A stretch of DNA of 64,000 bases from Symsagittifera roscoffensis (Eukaryota; Xenacoelomorpha; Acoela; Convolutidae). The notes beneath the pieces were generated by a model, which was given only the letters and a program-made list of their open reading frames with translations, was not told the DNA's origin and searched no databases. Positions 46,380-59,665 of this stretch are shown in pieces; the stretch's first letter is position 1; each line of letters starts with the position of its first letter. Made by a program: the position numbers and the translations under genes. The stretch is from the NCBI RefSeq assembly GCF_963678635.1, contig NC_087062.1:20447789-20511788 (forward strand), read 5' to 3'.

Positions 46380-47055
46380 CAACAATGGAAAAACTTTTTT
46401 TGTCTTTTTACACTTAATTCAAGTCGCGGCTAAAAGTGCTTTTGAATTATATATCACTCTACTAATTCCGATGGTTCATTATCTGTAGTTCCTCATGTTG
46501 CGTGGAAAAAACAAAAAGAAACAAGAAGAGCATGTTACTGCGCATTTAGCACAGAGTGTTCCAACACGACCCCATCTCATTTACAATCAACTTACAGTTT
46601 TTTAAAAAATGAGCCGTTTTATTCATGCGTGGTGCAGTGAGAGATTTTTAAAAATGCCTAGAACGTCAGTGAATGAAACATACTTGTCGACAGCTGTCTT
46701 CGGAAAGCAAGTAACAAACAAAGGTTATCCTATTTTTTTGTAAACGTTTTTTTAAAGCCTCATTTTGTTTGCCGATTAGCATTGCTAATTGTTTACTAAT
46801 TAATGCTTCCAAAATAATTTTCGAGAAATTCGATTATTTTTTAAAGCTTAAGTGTTTTTTAAATCATTTTTTATAGACAAGCGCAATTTTTTGAATTTTT
46901 TCCTTACTTTCTTCAAATCACGACTGAAAGGGCTTCAAAATGATATATCACTCAAAGCAAACCGATTATTTTTTGTGGTAGTTACTTTTGAATGGAAAAC
47001 AAAAAAACGAACACACCGAAGATAAAGTTTCTCCCCATTTTCAATGGTTGGAACA
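46380..47055 (-). mobile_element. GTTCCGACC-family repeat, reverse, degraded
   Basis: Inverse of GTTCCAACCATTGAAAATGG and TTTATCTTCGGTGTGTTCG, with the ATATATCATTTTGAAGCCC block shared with the other copies. A second ATATATCACTC block near 46450 suggests a nested or tandem partial copy. Confidence 0.45.
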
Positions 47056-48771
47056 AAAAACGGTAACTTCCCAAATGACATAATTCCCAAATGGCATTAA
47101 AATTAAACTTTTCCGAAATTGCATAAATTTCAAGTTTTCATGGTAGTTCTGTCGGACGAAACATGTGAACAAGATTTAGAATTTATTGCTTCCAAACAAA
47201 TATTAAGCGACAATTTTGGCAGAAAAATTCACTACACGACGCTTATCAGTAACATCAAGTTTATTCTTTTCGCTTTTGATAATAAATTCTGAAACTTTTT
47301 CAAGATAAAATGTCATTCAACATTTGAATTGGCAGTTTGACTAATTTTCCCACATGGTTCAAGAAAAAGTTTTCTCGATTTTTCTAATGCAACTGTTGTA
47401 TGAAATTAATGCATTTGGGAAGTTATTCATTTTTATACCATTTTGGAATTATGGCATTAGAAACTTAATCCAAAAAACGTACAAGCACCCAACAGCAAAG
47501 TTTCTTCCACTTTCAGTGGTCGCACCAAATAAAACATATGTTGCTAGTTTGCTGTTTTACATACTTTTCTTTTGAATGCAACAAGTTAATGCGTTTCGAA
47601 CCGCAACATGCAAGTCTCGTGTAAACCAAAGCAGCTACAAACAGCAGTGTGATTGTGTACGTATCTGGTTGTTCCAAATTTCGAAGAAAAAAAACGAGTT
47701 GAGAAAGTTACGAAAATTTTTTATGCAATCAGTTGCGAATTTTTTGTATAGTGTTTTCGCCAAAAAATACCATCCGAAGTTACGAAAGTTGAAAGCGGTA
47801 TTGTTCTAATGACCTGTACCATTTTTCGAGCAGTTAGCAGCGTTATACCGCTTTTAATTTTTAGTTATATGCTCATAGTTAGGTATCGGTTTTTTGAGAC
47901 AAGCTACAACTTCCAAAAACTTTTCAAACTCTCATCCACAATATATATAAGCAAATTAATTTGATTTTCCGAGCTCTCTCAGGGCCGCAAAAAATTTAAA
48001 ATCATGTCATAAGAATCAATTTTGTATAACAAAATATTAAGATGGTGATTTCCCAAAAATTGAGCATTATAATAACTTTATTTCAAAAAGAACATTCGTT
48101 CGTGGTCACATTCCAGTTTAAGTTGTTTTAGTCGAAGAAAAATGATAGTCATGCAATTCCCGTGCAATTTCGTATAGAGCCGTTCCCATAGTAGGGTCAT
48201 TGAATAAATAGACTTTTTCATACAATAATTGTATGAATTTGTTTGACGAGCATTTTCCTTGTATGGTGGTCAACCTGGGAATTTGCAACAATAAAGCTAT
48301 ATTTGAGACCCATACTTAATTTTCGAAAACAAAAAACGTCTCAAGAACTTGTTTCCTTTTCATCAAATTCAATAGTTCTTTTAATAAGTGATTGTTAAGT
48401 TTCACAAAAAAATGATCACATTGATTGGTAGGTTTGAGTGGCTTTCAATTTTCATCGAAGACTTAATTTAATTTTTTAATGGATCGAAAATGCGAAAAAA
48501 GCAATTGATTTTAAATTGAGAGATAATTTCCTCATGCAGTTGGCACTTAGCGACAGTGTCTTGAAATATTGATTTTATTTTTTATCTTTCAGTGGTAGGG
48601 TACGATTTGGCTTAATTCTAGTATAGACTGTTGGTTTTAATCTAGAATGTAACGAGGAACAAAAAAAACATGTATTTCTCTATGCAAAAAAGTCTGATGA
48701 TAAAAACAAATCTATTCCAAATGACTTGATTACGAAAATAGCTGCCAACTAACGTTGATTTGACTCAGCTG
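47056..48771. other. No gene seen; small repeat fragments
   Basis: Two adjacent plus-strand frames (47354-47809) have no recognised motif and overlap repeated words TTTGGGAAGTTA and AATTATGGCATTA, which also occur inverted near 47070-47100. A CCGGGTGACC-family fragment lies at about 48189-48285. Confidence 0.35.
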
Positions 48772-49045
48772 GTGGGGGATTGGGAGATTCCCTTCCTTTG
48801 CAGGGATTTGACCCCCTCACCAACCAAATGGTTACCACTTTGATATTATTCCATTTTCGGCTGACCACCCCTAAAGTTTTCTAAAGGCGCCTTGGGCACC
48901 AACATATACTAATTTTGAAGGGTAGCGCACGCCGAAAAACGCAATTTTTGGACCTGTTTTTTTTTTCAAAATTTGCCTGCTGCATAAATTTGTTTGGCAA
49001 AAAAGGATTTTCATAGTGCTCTGGGAGCGTTCGGAAAATCAATTT
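48772..49045. mobile_element. CAGGGGCGGAT-family element, degraded
   Basis: GGGATTTGACCCCCTCACCA, AAAGGCGCCTTGGGCACCAA and GAAGGGTAGCGCACGCC follow the family order. Both termini are worn. Confidence 0.6.
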
Positions 49046-52000
49046 GTTCTTTAGCTTTAGTCAAAGAAAAACATTTTAGCTTTAGTTTTAGAGCTGATAG
49101 CCGGAGAAGTTTTCTTCTAAGTTGACAGTAAACTGCAATATGCAAATAAAATAAATCGGCTGCTAATTTGGGAAATAATTTCAGCTTCACTTTTCAGTCA
49201 GTTCTGGAGCAATGAAAGTGGAAGTGTTCATGCGTTTTCCAAATTCAATCACTTGAAGTCTAGGTTTTTTTGATTTCCTGGATTCGGAAGTGAACTTGTT
49301 AGATGAAATTAGAAAAATATAATTCAATTTCAGACTTTTGTCTGTTTGATTTTCGTATTTGAGAACATTTCTGAACCGATCATACTTTGCTGAAATAATC
49401 TTTGCTCTTTTTTAGACGAAGTGCGTTCAGCGAGACATACTAAATTGGAAATTATCAGTTTCCGGTGTATTATAACAGAATTAACACTATTATGAACTAG
49501 AATTAGCAAAGACGGCTTCAGCTTCAAAAAAAGCTCAAATATAATTCAAAGTTGACATATCTTCTGAACAAAGGATTATATATTCCCGATGTATTTACCA
49601 ATTGTCTAGATTTTATTCTCTCTTCTTGTCTTGTCAGAATTGAAATGAAAGAATTCTGTTTCATTATTTCTTATTTGCAGTTATATTTGTCCCCATTTAC
49701 CAGATTTTGTTCCCTGACTTGAAAAGTGACAACTTATGTTAGTTTTAATGAACATTCCTAACAAAAGGCTCAAAGTTGAAAAAAACGTACAGCGCAATAG
49801 TGGAGTGTAAATTTCATTTTCAAGCATAAAATTTTTTATTAAATTACATTAACTGAAATGATAATTTTATGACATTTTAGTTTCAATTTCTTTCGTGATT
49901 CACTCCATAATAATTAAATGGTATAAATCGTATTGTACCATCTGCATATAGTTTTTGCATTTGTTGGTCATTTTTAGCTTCAAAATTGGTCATTCCACTT
50001 GACAATTTATCCCGTGGCGATCCCTCATTAACCCGCAAAGAATGTCAATTACGATAGCCTAAGGGTACGGTTTTTCAACCTTCTCAGGGCCAATATTGGT
50101 ATTAGGATAAAATTATCTGCAAGCATTTTTGTTATCAAGAGTCCATTTTATTTGATACCAGTCAAGTTCATCGTCGACCACTGTGGGGCTTTTCCGCCTT
50201 CATTTTGAATACTTAAGAAACATTTAATTCTTTTTCAATTACTGTTAGAGCAAAAATAGCTTGAAAACGCCTACTTTTTAATCAACTTTCCCAACCACAT
50301 AAAAATTATGTCTTCATTATTTTACTCTATCTGACAACGAAATTCAATTTCAAAAACGCTTTAAATTGAGCTCAATATTCTGATCGCTGAAGATGCAAAT
50401 TAATTTTGTTATTTCCCAGTTGGCTCAATTATTGCTGTTATCAGTCCTCAACTTTATCATCGCTTTCCTTAATCCATGTTCCACAGTTTTGATTCGCCAT
50501 GATAAAAGTTAGTTAAAAATCTTAATAGTATAACTTTTTCATTGACAAGAAAACTTTTGAAAAGCTTTGTAAACTGACTTGACTTCATGGTGTAGCTTGT
50601 GACTCACTCAGGTTATATGTCACATTAACCTCACTGTTAGATAAAACTAAGGGCCAATTTTCATTTACGACACTCCTTTATTTTTAAGACACTCGAGTTT
50701 TTTCAGTAATAGGGGCGGTAATTTGGCAAAACGCTCAACGTGCTCCGAAAGAATTAAAAAAGCAAAACTAAAAAGAATCTTGATTTTTCTTAATTTATGC
50801 TTTCTCGGATTGAGGGAACTGGAAACTGAAGCCCCTCATGAACAGTTCAACTAAAATGACGCATGAAACAACTTTTATTAGTCTTTTACCAGATATAAAT
50901 GCTGTTAACAGCCATAAGTGCGTAATTCAACTCCACACGCTCCAAATTAGACCAAAAAACATTTTAAAAAAATTAGACAGTTTTTTCTACGAGCCCAAAA
51001 CATTTTTTTTTTGCAAATTCAGTTTTAAGATGTATACCGACTGAAAGGGTTACAGTATGATATATCACTCGCCTCCATCCAACATTTATTTATGGTCCTG
51101 GATTGGGGGGACACCCTTGAATCGGTTGGGAGAAACGACTAAATTACTGAATAAAATATAATTGTAGACTTTCAACCGTTCTAATTGTACATTGGTTTGA
51201 TTAGTAATTGGTTGCTGGGATACCTTATTAGCTGAAAAGCTCACTAATTACATTCACATATTTTTTTTAACGAGAAAGTTTAAAACCAGAAAACACACCT
51301 TAAAATACAACACAAGCTTTTAAAAATTATATATCATACAAACCTCAGACAATATTTTCTGTGTTGCCTTATTTTCCGTAAAAAAAACACAACCGAATAA
51401 ATAGAAACTTTTCCTCTTTTACGTGTGATCGGGACAAATAGTCGGTCTCATGTGTTTAAAAAAACGAACTGCAAGTCTACCAGATCAAGTTTTTATTCTA
51501 TTAAAAGATTAACTTAGCTCAAAAAAATATTTGCTTTTCAACATGTGGATTAGTGTAAAGTTATGGTGGATTGTAAATTATCCATTTGGCCAAACTGGGA
51601 TATTTAACGTGCACTTTTTAACAAATTCCTTCTACCCTGTAGTGTGTGGGGCAATTTGAACATTTTTTCTACAAATTGAATTGAGGCAAACTAATCGAAC
51701 CAAACATCAGGTTGTTAGATGATTATTAGATGAAAATGTTGTTGTGTACTTGCGTGTTGCAGAAAAAATAACTAGCAAATGAAACAATTGTGAAACGTTT
51801 CTGCAAAAAAATTTACAATTTTTTTTTCAAACTATTGAAGGAGAGAGATTTAAATGGCAGTTCAAATCATACTGTAGCTCAAATCAAAATTTTGTTTGAC
51901 ATGCAGATGCGTGGTAAAAAACGCCATGGCCATATGACTGCAGTTCAGTTTCCTTCTTACAATGGCTGAAATCTTGTTCCATCAAAGAGGCAATGGTTGT

Positions 52001-53074
52001 TCAAGTACCTCGTGAACTTCGAACAGAATGGATTTAACAAGAAAAATTCCAGAAGAAAGAATAGTTTTTAAATAATGAAACAATTGTTCTAAAGTTTTTT
52101 TCTTGAATTTTTTTCGGTAAAAACGACTCAATTTGAGGAGAGGTAACGAATGCTAAAATAACGCTAAAACTATAGCAGTATAAATTTCAACTTGTTTTTC
52201 AAATTAGTCTCAATTAGTCTAAACTTCGGTCTAATTCAACCAAAAAGCCCAAAATATTCGGACCCATTTTTCGACACAGAGTTTTTGTTTTTCGTGGAAC
52301 CCGATTGACAACGAAAATGTATTTGGTATTATACTAAATTTCACCTCCTGTAAATTTTCATTGAAGTTTTTAAAATGGGGCGGAAATGGGAAGTTTGGTT
52401 GTTACAACAACGACAAGACCGTTGTTTAATATGACAATTTTAAAAAAATCTTTTGCTATACCTTCTGAATTATCAAACTGCAAGGTTGACAGGTTGCTGC
52501 GCAGAAACTTTCGCCCATATTTGTTTCGATTGAAATTCAAAAACTGAAAAATCGAAGAAAAAAAATTATACTAGAATTATAAAAGTGCAACAATGCCTAA
52601 AATAACATGAGCTTATTCGCAAGCTCTTAGATGGTATAAGAAATCCGATCAAAATGGCTAGTTAAAAATTCTGAAGAAAAAACCATCCTAGCACAAGTAT
52701 TTCAACACCTTCTTCGAAAACTGAATCAAAAACAGGAACTGTTGAATAACTTCTAGACCAAACAGTTGCAAGAGAAACCAAAAAAATTTCTCAATAAGAT
52801 TGCCTACTTCGAACGATAATGTAAAATGTTAGTTTAGCTCATTAAACATTCAAAAAGTAAAAAAAGTGCAAATAACCAACAAAGAGCTTTACTAGTGCAA
52901 AGGTTCGACAATTTGCAAAATTAAGGGAGAAGGTGGGGTTTCCACCGTTTCATTTAGAGATGCTTTTTTGCTCAAAATTTAATTACAAGCCACGGCGAAA
53001 TCGTCCAGATTTGAACCAGAAAAAGTTTTTATCAAATAACAACAGATTCAAGCAATTCACTGAAATTCTCGTTT
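49046..53074. other. No supported gene; degraded repeat fragments
   Basis: Fragments with Helentron-like words lie at about 51580-51660 (GTGTGTGGGGCAATTTGAA) and 52650-52725 (reverse, GGCTAGTTAAAAATTCTGAAG). GTTCCGACC-family words occur at about 51000-51130. A frame at 52933-53121 has no recognised product. Confidence 0.3.
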
Positions 53075-53159
53075 GCCATTATAATTCAGCTCACTTTTTT
53101 TCTAAATTAAAAACCGATTAAGAGAACTTTTTTTTTCAATTTGGACATAATGGGGGAAG
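53075..53159 (+). repeat. Left copy of the long duplication flanking element B
   Basis: Begins GCCATTATAATTCAGCTCAC and ends at the first base of the 5' LTR. It matches 59944-60017 at roughly 90% apart from T-tract length, including a run of over 20 identical bases around AAATTAAAAACCGATTAAGA. Confidence 0.85.
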
Positions 53160-53484
53160 TGTGATACGGCAGGAGGGCCGCCCCCAATGATAAGGTCATT
53201 ATGTTATAGTGTTGTTGCTAAAAGTCATAGTATTAGAGAGAGTGAATTTGGTGTTAGTGTTTGATATCAAGGTCGGTACCAGACGACCGTGTAAGTGACT
53301 TGATCAAGGTCGTCTGGTGAAAAGGTCTTTATGTTATTGTGTTATTGCTAAAGGTTTATGAATGAATCACTCTTTTGTTTTTTTTTGTGAAAGATACAGA
53401 ACACTTCTTGGTTAATTCTATTTCAATTTATAATATTACACATCTTGTTTTACTAATTAAGAGTACCTCGGTTGACATCCTACA
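53160..53484 (+). repeat. Element B 5' LTR
   Basis: TGTGATACGGCAGGAGGGCC to GTTGACATCCTACA. It is 47 bp longer than the 3' LTR because of a second partial copy of the AAGGTCTTTATGTTATTGTG block. Confidence 0.95.
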
Positions 53485-53494
53485 TGGCGCAGCC
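53485..53494 (+). promoter_or_regulatory. Element B primer-binding site
   Basis: TGGCGCAGCC directly after the LTR. It differs by one base from the element A site and is likewise compatible with a tRNA-Ser 3' end. Confidence 0.6.
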
Positions 53495-53553
53495 AGCAAT
53501 TTTGGTCGGCGAGGACCGAACTGCTCTAAAACCACAACGTAGCCTTTATTTCC

Positions 53554-54254
53554 TTGGGAGTCGTGGATTGGTCACTTTTTTTAGTTGTAAAATTAATAGA
53601 ACATTCTAACGCCAACATTTTACTGAGTGACCCAGTAGAAGTGTCTGACGATCTCCCTCCGCGACCAGAAAGAAAGGGAGATTCAGAAGCCCAAATAGAA
53701 GAAAACAACTGCATCGCAAGAGATCAAGCCGAAATCCGCAAAACAAACGAATTCATTGATGAAAGGAGAAAAAATGGAACAAAATTTGGCCCAAACGTAT
53801 TCTTCCATGAGGCGGACCAAAGGATCAAATCGCGGCTATTCTTCTCTTTTGAGACAGAAGGTAAGAAAAGATTCTTACAAAATCATGCTCCTGTAGATAT
53901 CGCAACGATCAATTTCCGCGACTTCTACAATCATTGCGAGACACTATTCAATAGAGACAAAAACTACATCATTGAGAGGGTAAATCTCTACAACACCCAA
54001 CAAAATCAACCCTATCAGTTCAGCGAAAGAACAATATCCAGAATAGAACAAACCGAGCACAAAATTCCAGAGGAAAACTCAACAACCGGCAAAATCAAAA
54101 CCAACAAAGAGGAAGCAAACCATGTTATTTTTGTGGCAAGGAATTCTCCATAAACTATAAAATCTGATGCCCGGCAGAGAACGCGACATGTAAGATTTGT
54201 AATAAGAAAGGCCATTTTACCAGATGCTGCAATTCCAGAGGCAACGTAGGAGTA
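53554..54254 (+). pseudogene. Element B gag with zinc knuckle, broken
   Basis: A 199-codon frame (53554-54153) includes the capsid-like NFRDFYNHCETLFNRDKNY. A frame change and a stop precede the knuckle CKICNKKGHFTRC (C-x2-C-x4-H-x4-C, about 54191-54229). The product would package element RNA, but this copy is not intact. Confidence 0.8.
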
Positions 54255-54808
54255 GTGGATGATGACTCTGAAATCGCAACAGAAGAGGAAAGCGATTTCA
54301 TTACTTCGGACAGCGAGCCGGAATATTTGGTTCTGAACATCTCACCAAGGGACGTAACTACCCATCAGAAACAAAAACTCGAATATTCAGTCAAAAAACT
54401 AGAAGTCATCAAATCTGCTACTGGGAAAATCAGATGCAAACAGGTTACACTGAGAGTCAACAAAACACTTTTAGGGCCACTGTAGACACGGGTAGCCCAG
54501 CATATTTCATTATCAAGAAAACCGCAGATATACTGGTCAAATCGGGCGCAAATGTACAACTATTGGCATTTTCTGAAATTGCTATCGACAGTCATTATGT
54601 AGATTACAATAGAAGAACTATCAAATTATTTGGAACTGTAATCGCCGAAGTTTCTTCACTAGGATGGCAGATCAACTCAGCGAAGCTTCTGGTTTCAGAA
54701 AATCGCACTGGATGCCTATTAGGTCTCGACCTTCAAAGTGCTTTGGGTGTACAAACCACCCAATCAGGATCAATTCCCATTAACGAAATTTCATTTCTTT
54801 CATCTTAA
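54255..54808 (+). pseudogene. Element B protease region
   Basis: An acidic linker frame is followed in another frame by FRATVDTGSPAYF, the retropepsin DTG triad, and a late GCLLGLDLQ block equivalent to the family's GRDL motif. A frameshift lies near 54475. Confidence 0.85.
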
Positions 54809-54816
54809 TCAGACAG

Positions 54817-55640
54817 GTGGCGAAAGTATTTTATGGAGAAGTTCAAAGATGTATTTACCAGACAGGGCAGATCGAAAACCACCGGGTAATTTCGGTATTC
54901 AACGACCCTTTGGTCGCGATGCAAGAAAAGGGTCGGAGTGTACCAATTTATATCCAAAACAAAGTAGGCACCCAAATCAAGAACCTCATCAAAGAAGGAC
55001 ATATCGTAAAACTGAATAAATGTACTAGCGATCAATTTGTAGCAGCGGTAGTTATTACAGCTAAAAAAAAGACGGCTCCATAAAACTAGCAATGGACGCA
55101 TAGCCGATGAACGCCCAGATATTCAAAACCAACACCAAATGCCTAAACCTCTGGAATAATTGGACATTGCCGCGCAAATCATCAATGCGGATGTTCCGGG
55201 CAAAGTTTGGTTTACATCTCTTGACCTAAAATACGTTTTTAGTCAACTTTTACTCAGCGAACTTATCAGTAGTCACTGCAATTTTAGTATCGTATGCGGA
55301 GAATCAACCGATACCTATCATTTTAAAACTGGATTTTATGGCCTTACAGACATGCACAAAGAATTTCAGAAGGCTATGGACAACACTCTTCAAAATATCA
55401 AGGAAGTCATTTGTTTTCTTGACGATATTCTAATTGTTTCCAAAGGATCTATTAAAAACCACAACCGGATCGTCAAAAACGTCTTCCATAAATTAAACGG
55501 AGAAGGCTTCGCTCTAACATCATCAAAGTGTGAGTTTTCTGTAAATGGATATCATGGTTAGGTTCTGACATTTGCGAAACTGGGTACAAACCAAAGTTCT
55601 CAAAAGTACAGGCTAATTGAGAACTTAAATCACCCCACAC
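54817..55640 (+). pseudogene. Element B reverse transcriptase, interrupted
   Basis: N-terminal RT part 54817-55083, stops around 55084-55160, then 55160-55561 with motif A (WFTSLDLKYVFSQLLL), motif B (FKTGFYGLTDMHKEFQ) and the catalytic FLDDILIVSKG box. Unlike element A, the paired Asp box survives. It is inactive because of stops and frame changes. Confidence 0.9.
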
Positions 55641-55641
55641 T

Positions 55642-56340
55642 TTGAAACAACGTCGTTCCTTTATGGGAGTCCTCAACCACCTACAGAATTTCTTACCCAA
55701 CCTTCATTTTCTGACCGAACAGTTCAGACCTTCGTTAAAAATGAGCAATAAACAAAAACTCGTGTGGAGAGCAGAACAACAAAAGGCTTTCGAAGACACA
55801 CTCAAACTAACTTCAAACATCACAAAAATGTATCATTACGACCCATAGAGGAATTTCAGGGTGAAAAGCGACGCTAGTAACAGCGGACTAGGTGCAGCCT
55901 TAGAACAAGAATTACCAGATGGTTCCTGGTTTTCAATATCATTCATTTGCTTCTAGATTTTTGAATGCTCAGGAAAAGAAATACAGCACTAATAAATTAG
56001 AATTACTTGCTATAGTATGGTCATGCGAACATTTCTGGAACTATTTATTGGGGAACAGATTTGAGATATAACCGACCAGAAAGCCATTATATCAGCTTTT
56101 CAGTCAAACAGAGGTTAATAAATCCTATCAGTCTCGACTGACCAGATGGGCAGACAGACTATTACGATTCGATTTCAAAGTTACACATATTGCGGAACAA
56201 AACTAGGTATAGTCGATTATTTTTCTCGTCACCCAATATTTGAAGCTCCCCAACCATCAAATTTCGATGAACAATTCGTTGTTAGGTCGATTCAAAATTT
56301 CTTTTCTGCTTGCCCAAAAATCGAAAAGCTTTACAAATAG
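55642..56340 (+). pseudogene. Element B RNase H, interrupted
   Basis: Pieces in several frames: VKSDASNSGLGAALEQ with an Asp-containing start, KKYSTNKLELLAIVWSCEHF, LTRWADRLLRFDFKVTH and VDYFSRHP. Stops lie between these blocks. Confidence 0.85.
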
Positions 56341-56460
56341 TTTAATTATGTTCCTAGTCTAGTTTTTAATCAGGAGGTATCAAAAAGCATCCTTTGTAAC
56401 AAACAATATCTTGCACATAGATTGGTATTTTCAGACCAAGAATTCCAACAATTAAATAAA

Positions 56461-56830
56461 TCCACTAGAGGGCGACAGGATTTTATCCAATATTTTTATC
56501 CATTCAGAAAAGAGGGCTAATTATAGATACATACTGCGAGAGGGCGCCACTAATTTATGCACAAACCTCAACCAATCACAGCTCAGTAAACTTATCTATA
56601 GATGCAAACCGCGAGAGGGCGTCACTAATTTATGCACAGAATCTAGCCAATCACTATCGAGTAAACGGTAATATGGTTGCTCGCCACGTGAGGATGCAGG
56701 TAGTTTATGTACAGATCAGATCCAATCAGAACCAATCTGATTGAAGAAATCTATATAAAATACATCCTCCGAGAGAAAGCGAAGTTAATTTATGCAAAAA
56801 CGGGAACCAATCAGATCCGAGATATCGTAC
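56461..56830 (+). repeat. Four to five imperfect ~75-bp units in the RNase H-integrase linker
   Basis: Units carry GAGAGGGCG..ACTAATTTATGC and then CCAATCA, at about 56461, 56537, 56610, 56688 and 56770. Translated, they read as a repeated PREG/REGATNLCT-like peptide, so they began as coding repeats. The first unit contains CCACTAGAGGGCG. Confidence 0.75.
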
Positions 56831-56989
56831 TCAATGTTCCGGCAGATTTCCTGAGAATTCTCGCATTTCCTGTAAAAAAACCCAGTCTTCTCCTGTATCT
56901 ATTTTTAGAACATTAATATTTTCTGTGCCCAATTGTCAATATCATTCAGTCACCAGCGGATCAATAACTTGTAAAAATCTTTCCATTTT

Positions 56990-58088
56990 TTGATATGTCG
57001 AATGCTTTGGAAGATCCCATAATGGATGAAAGCTTCAGAAGATTATTGAACGAATTCGCGCTTCTCAACAGAATTTTGCTCAGTCGTTCAAGACCGATTC
57101 GCAGACAGAGGGCAAAGAGACCCAAAAAATTCTCGTCAGCAGAAGCAGGAGAAATCTGACGAACCAAATAGGCCACCATAATTGCAAACTTCCGGAAACA
57201 AAGAATAATCAAACCAAGACGAGCGATGAAACATGTGAGTCGAGTTTCCATCCGACAAAGAATAGTCGCCAAAGACCAAAAGTCACTTCCGGGATTGATA
57301 GGCATTCTAGACGCAGACATCCTCAGCGAGCTAACAGACGAAGATGCAACGCTAAGACTGATGAAAATTGCAATAAGAAACAAGGACTACGAAGGCTTTG
57401 CCAGAGTAGACCCCCTACATCAAGACCTTTTGGGACTCGGCAGCGGTGGTGGACGGCTGCATAACCATTGATGACAGAATGGCGATTCCGAGTTGTCTTC
57501 AACGGGCACTCCTCTCACGCTTACACCGTTATCACCCTGGCCAAGAGGCGATGGTGGACACGGCCCAAAATTTGCGATGGCCGAGGATCCACAGAGACAT
57601 TGTCAATCTTTGGAAGAATTGCAGAAAATGCACAAATTTCGATAAAAACTTAAACCATTAGGTCCTTTTAGAATGTACAAGTCTTTTCCTCTACTAAATG
57701 CTTTCAATGAGGAATTTCAGCTAGACTATAACGGGCACAATATCAGATGGTGTAGGTAACCAAGTGTCCTGGTAGCTACTGACTGTTATTCTAAATATTC
57801 GTCTGCAATGCCAACAAAATCTTGGAAAACCATATTTTTACGCATAGTATTCCTAAGACAATCAGAACGGACCAATATTTTGGTTTTAAAAGTAAGGCAG
57901 TAGATCAATTTTGCATATCAAAAGGAATCAGACACATTTTCTCCTCGGTCGGAGGTCACCGCTGTTGTGGATTGGTAGAGCGTACAATTCAGATGATTAA
58001 AAGGAAATTGGGAACGTTACAATTGGAGGATAATTCACCAGATATTCAATTGGCTCCAAAAATGATAGTCGAAGATCTTCGGATATGA
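56990..58088 (+). pseudogene. Element B integrase, interrupted
   Basis: An upstream block DADILSELTDEDATLRLMKI and VDGCITIDDRMAIP, then a zinc-binding LHRYHPG...CRKC (HHCC type), the first Asp in QLDYNG, the second in IRTDQYFGF, and Glu in GLVERTIQ. At least three frame changes and several stops occur. Confidence 0.85.
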
Positions 58089-59629
58089 AAAAATTCAGTT
58101 ACAGGTCTATTCCTTTCGAATTTAATTTTGGCAAGAAACTGAATTCTGAATGGTCGCTAGCGACCGACAATTTAAAATTTAAGTTAATTTTAGACGAGCA
58201 AAACTTGGAAAGAGATCACCTAACGGCGAAGCACAGAAGAGAGTTGAGCGACAGCAGGCCTCGCAACAAAGTAGTTAGGAAGGGCTACCAAAGCCGAGGT
58301 ATCTCTCCTAAGGTGGACCGCTCAGATCGAAATACACCCTACTACAGATCTCTGGAACAGCTCGCCAAATCAGCGAATGAGTGGATGATTTGGAAAAAGA
58401 ATCTGACTCTTGAAAAAAAGCAACCGAGCTCTCCGCACGCTAACAGAGAGAAATCAACTTCTACCGGCTTCGCTGAGAAAAAGTTTAACAACTGGAACTC
58501 TGAGACAAGACGCTATGGATTCACCAAAATCTAACGCCAAATGCAAACTAGAGTCATTGCTCTTATCTAATCCAAATTCAATTGAAGTATTCAGGGCAAT
58601 CGCAAATTCCAAGTCAGGGAAACAACTACTTAAACGTTACTGGGATAGAACTGTTAAAGTTACTACTTCAACTTATTTTACAGATACGGGAAAAGTTATT
58701 AGGAAAAATGATATTCCTTTAAGGTTGAACAATTCACAAGTTTCAGTTCGGCAAGGACCCAGCAAGCCAGTAACCGGGAAAAAAATGAAAAGACAAAGGA
58801 AGTTCTCATCATCTTCCTCGTCGGACGAACTGTTGGTTCCAGGGCTCAAGCGCACCCGAGACAGTTGTCAGTCTCGACAAAGTTGGCAGTGCCGGCGGTT
58901 TCCATTCAATCGCACCCGGTGTACGATCGCACCCGGTGTAAACAAAATCAGCACCCAATCCAGACTTCTAGAGCTTCAATCCCAATAGTGGACCTAACGA
59001 GGTCGTCGTCGAGTTCTGGAGGAGTCATCGACCCTCCAGTTGCAAGCTCTTCACCAGTCGTCCAACCATCAGTTCCTAAAGCAGTCCCAATTTTAATCAA
59101 GGTTGATAACGAGAGGTACAATAAGACCAGGAGAGTTACCATACAACCTGGTGCAGAGGTAGTTTCTGGTGCAGCTGGATTAATGCCGGTATACTCGTAA
59201 GACCACCAGGTGGTAGAATCGAGCGTTACGCCGCAGTCCTGCCCACTAACTGTTGTAAAATCAACTCCGGAAACCAGCCCTAACAAATCGGCAGATACCC
59301 CGCTTAAATTTACACCAGATACTACGGCTGAGCAAGATGGGAATGAGTCATCGTCCTCGCGAACCTCAGGACGTAGTAAGAAGCAGACACAATTTTATGG
59401 CAGTCCCATACGTCATGCGGTAAAAATAGGTATCAGAAGCGTCAAGGCCAGGATTTTCCGGTGGGTTAACGGTCTCAGTGTCGGCAGCAGAGTTGTCATC
59501 GTCTCCGTCTCCGAGAAGGAAAATGAAAGTGTTCAAAAAGAGCAAAGTACAGACTCAGAAGTTGAAGAACTAGCTAAGACTAAAACATTCAAAACTCATA
59601 TTTTAAACTTCGTTTTGAATTTATGATTT
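58085..59629 (+). pseudogene. Element B pol C-terminal tail
   Basis: Three or four overlapping frames: a basic tail with RNTPYYRSLEQLAKSANEW, then VTTSTYFTDTGKVIRKNDI, then Ser/Pro/Thr-rich segments ending RTSGRSKKQTQFYGSP. No signal peptide, transmembrane or envelope-like motif is evident. Confidence 0.65.
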
Positions 59630-59665
59630 ATAATTTCTGATGATCAGAAGTTTTTGAAAGGGAAG

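Noticed and set aside
56961-57383. 140-codon minus-strand open frame with hydrophobic start
   Set aside because: Antisense of the element B integrase N-terminal region, whose plus strand shows family motifs.
58410-59626. Possible envelope gene after element B integrase
   Set aside because: Frames are Ser/Pro-rich and basic with no signal peptide, transmembrane segment or cleavage-like motif, so they are read as the pol tail.
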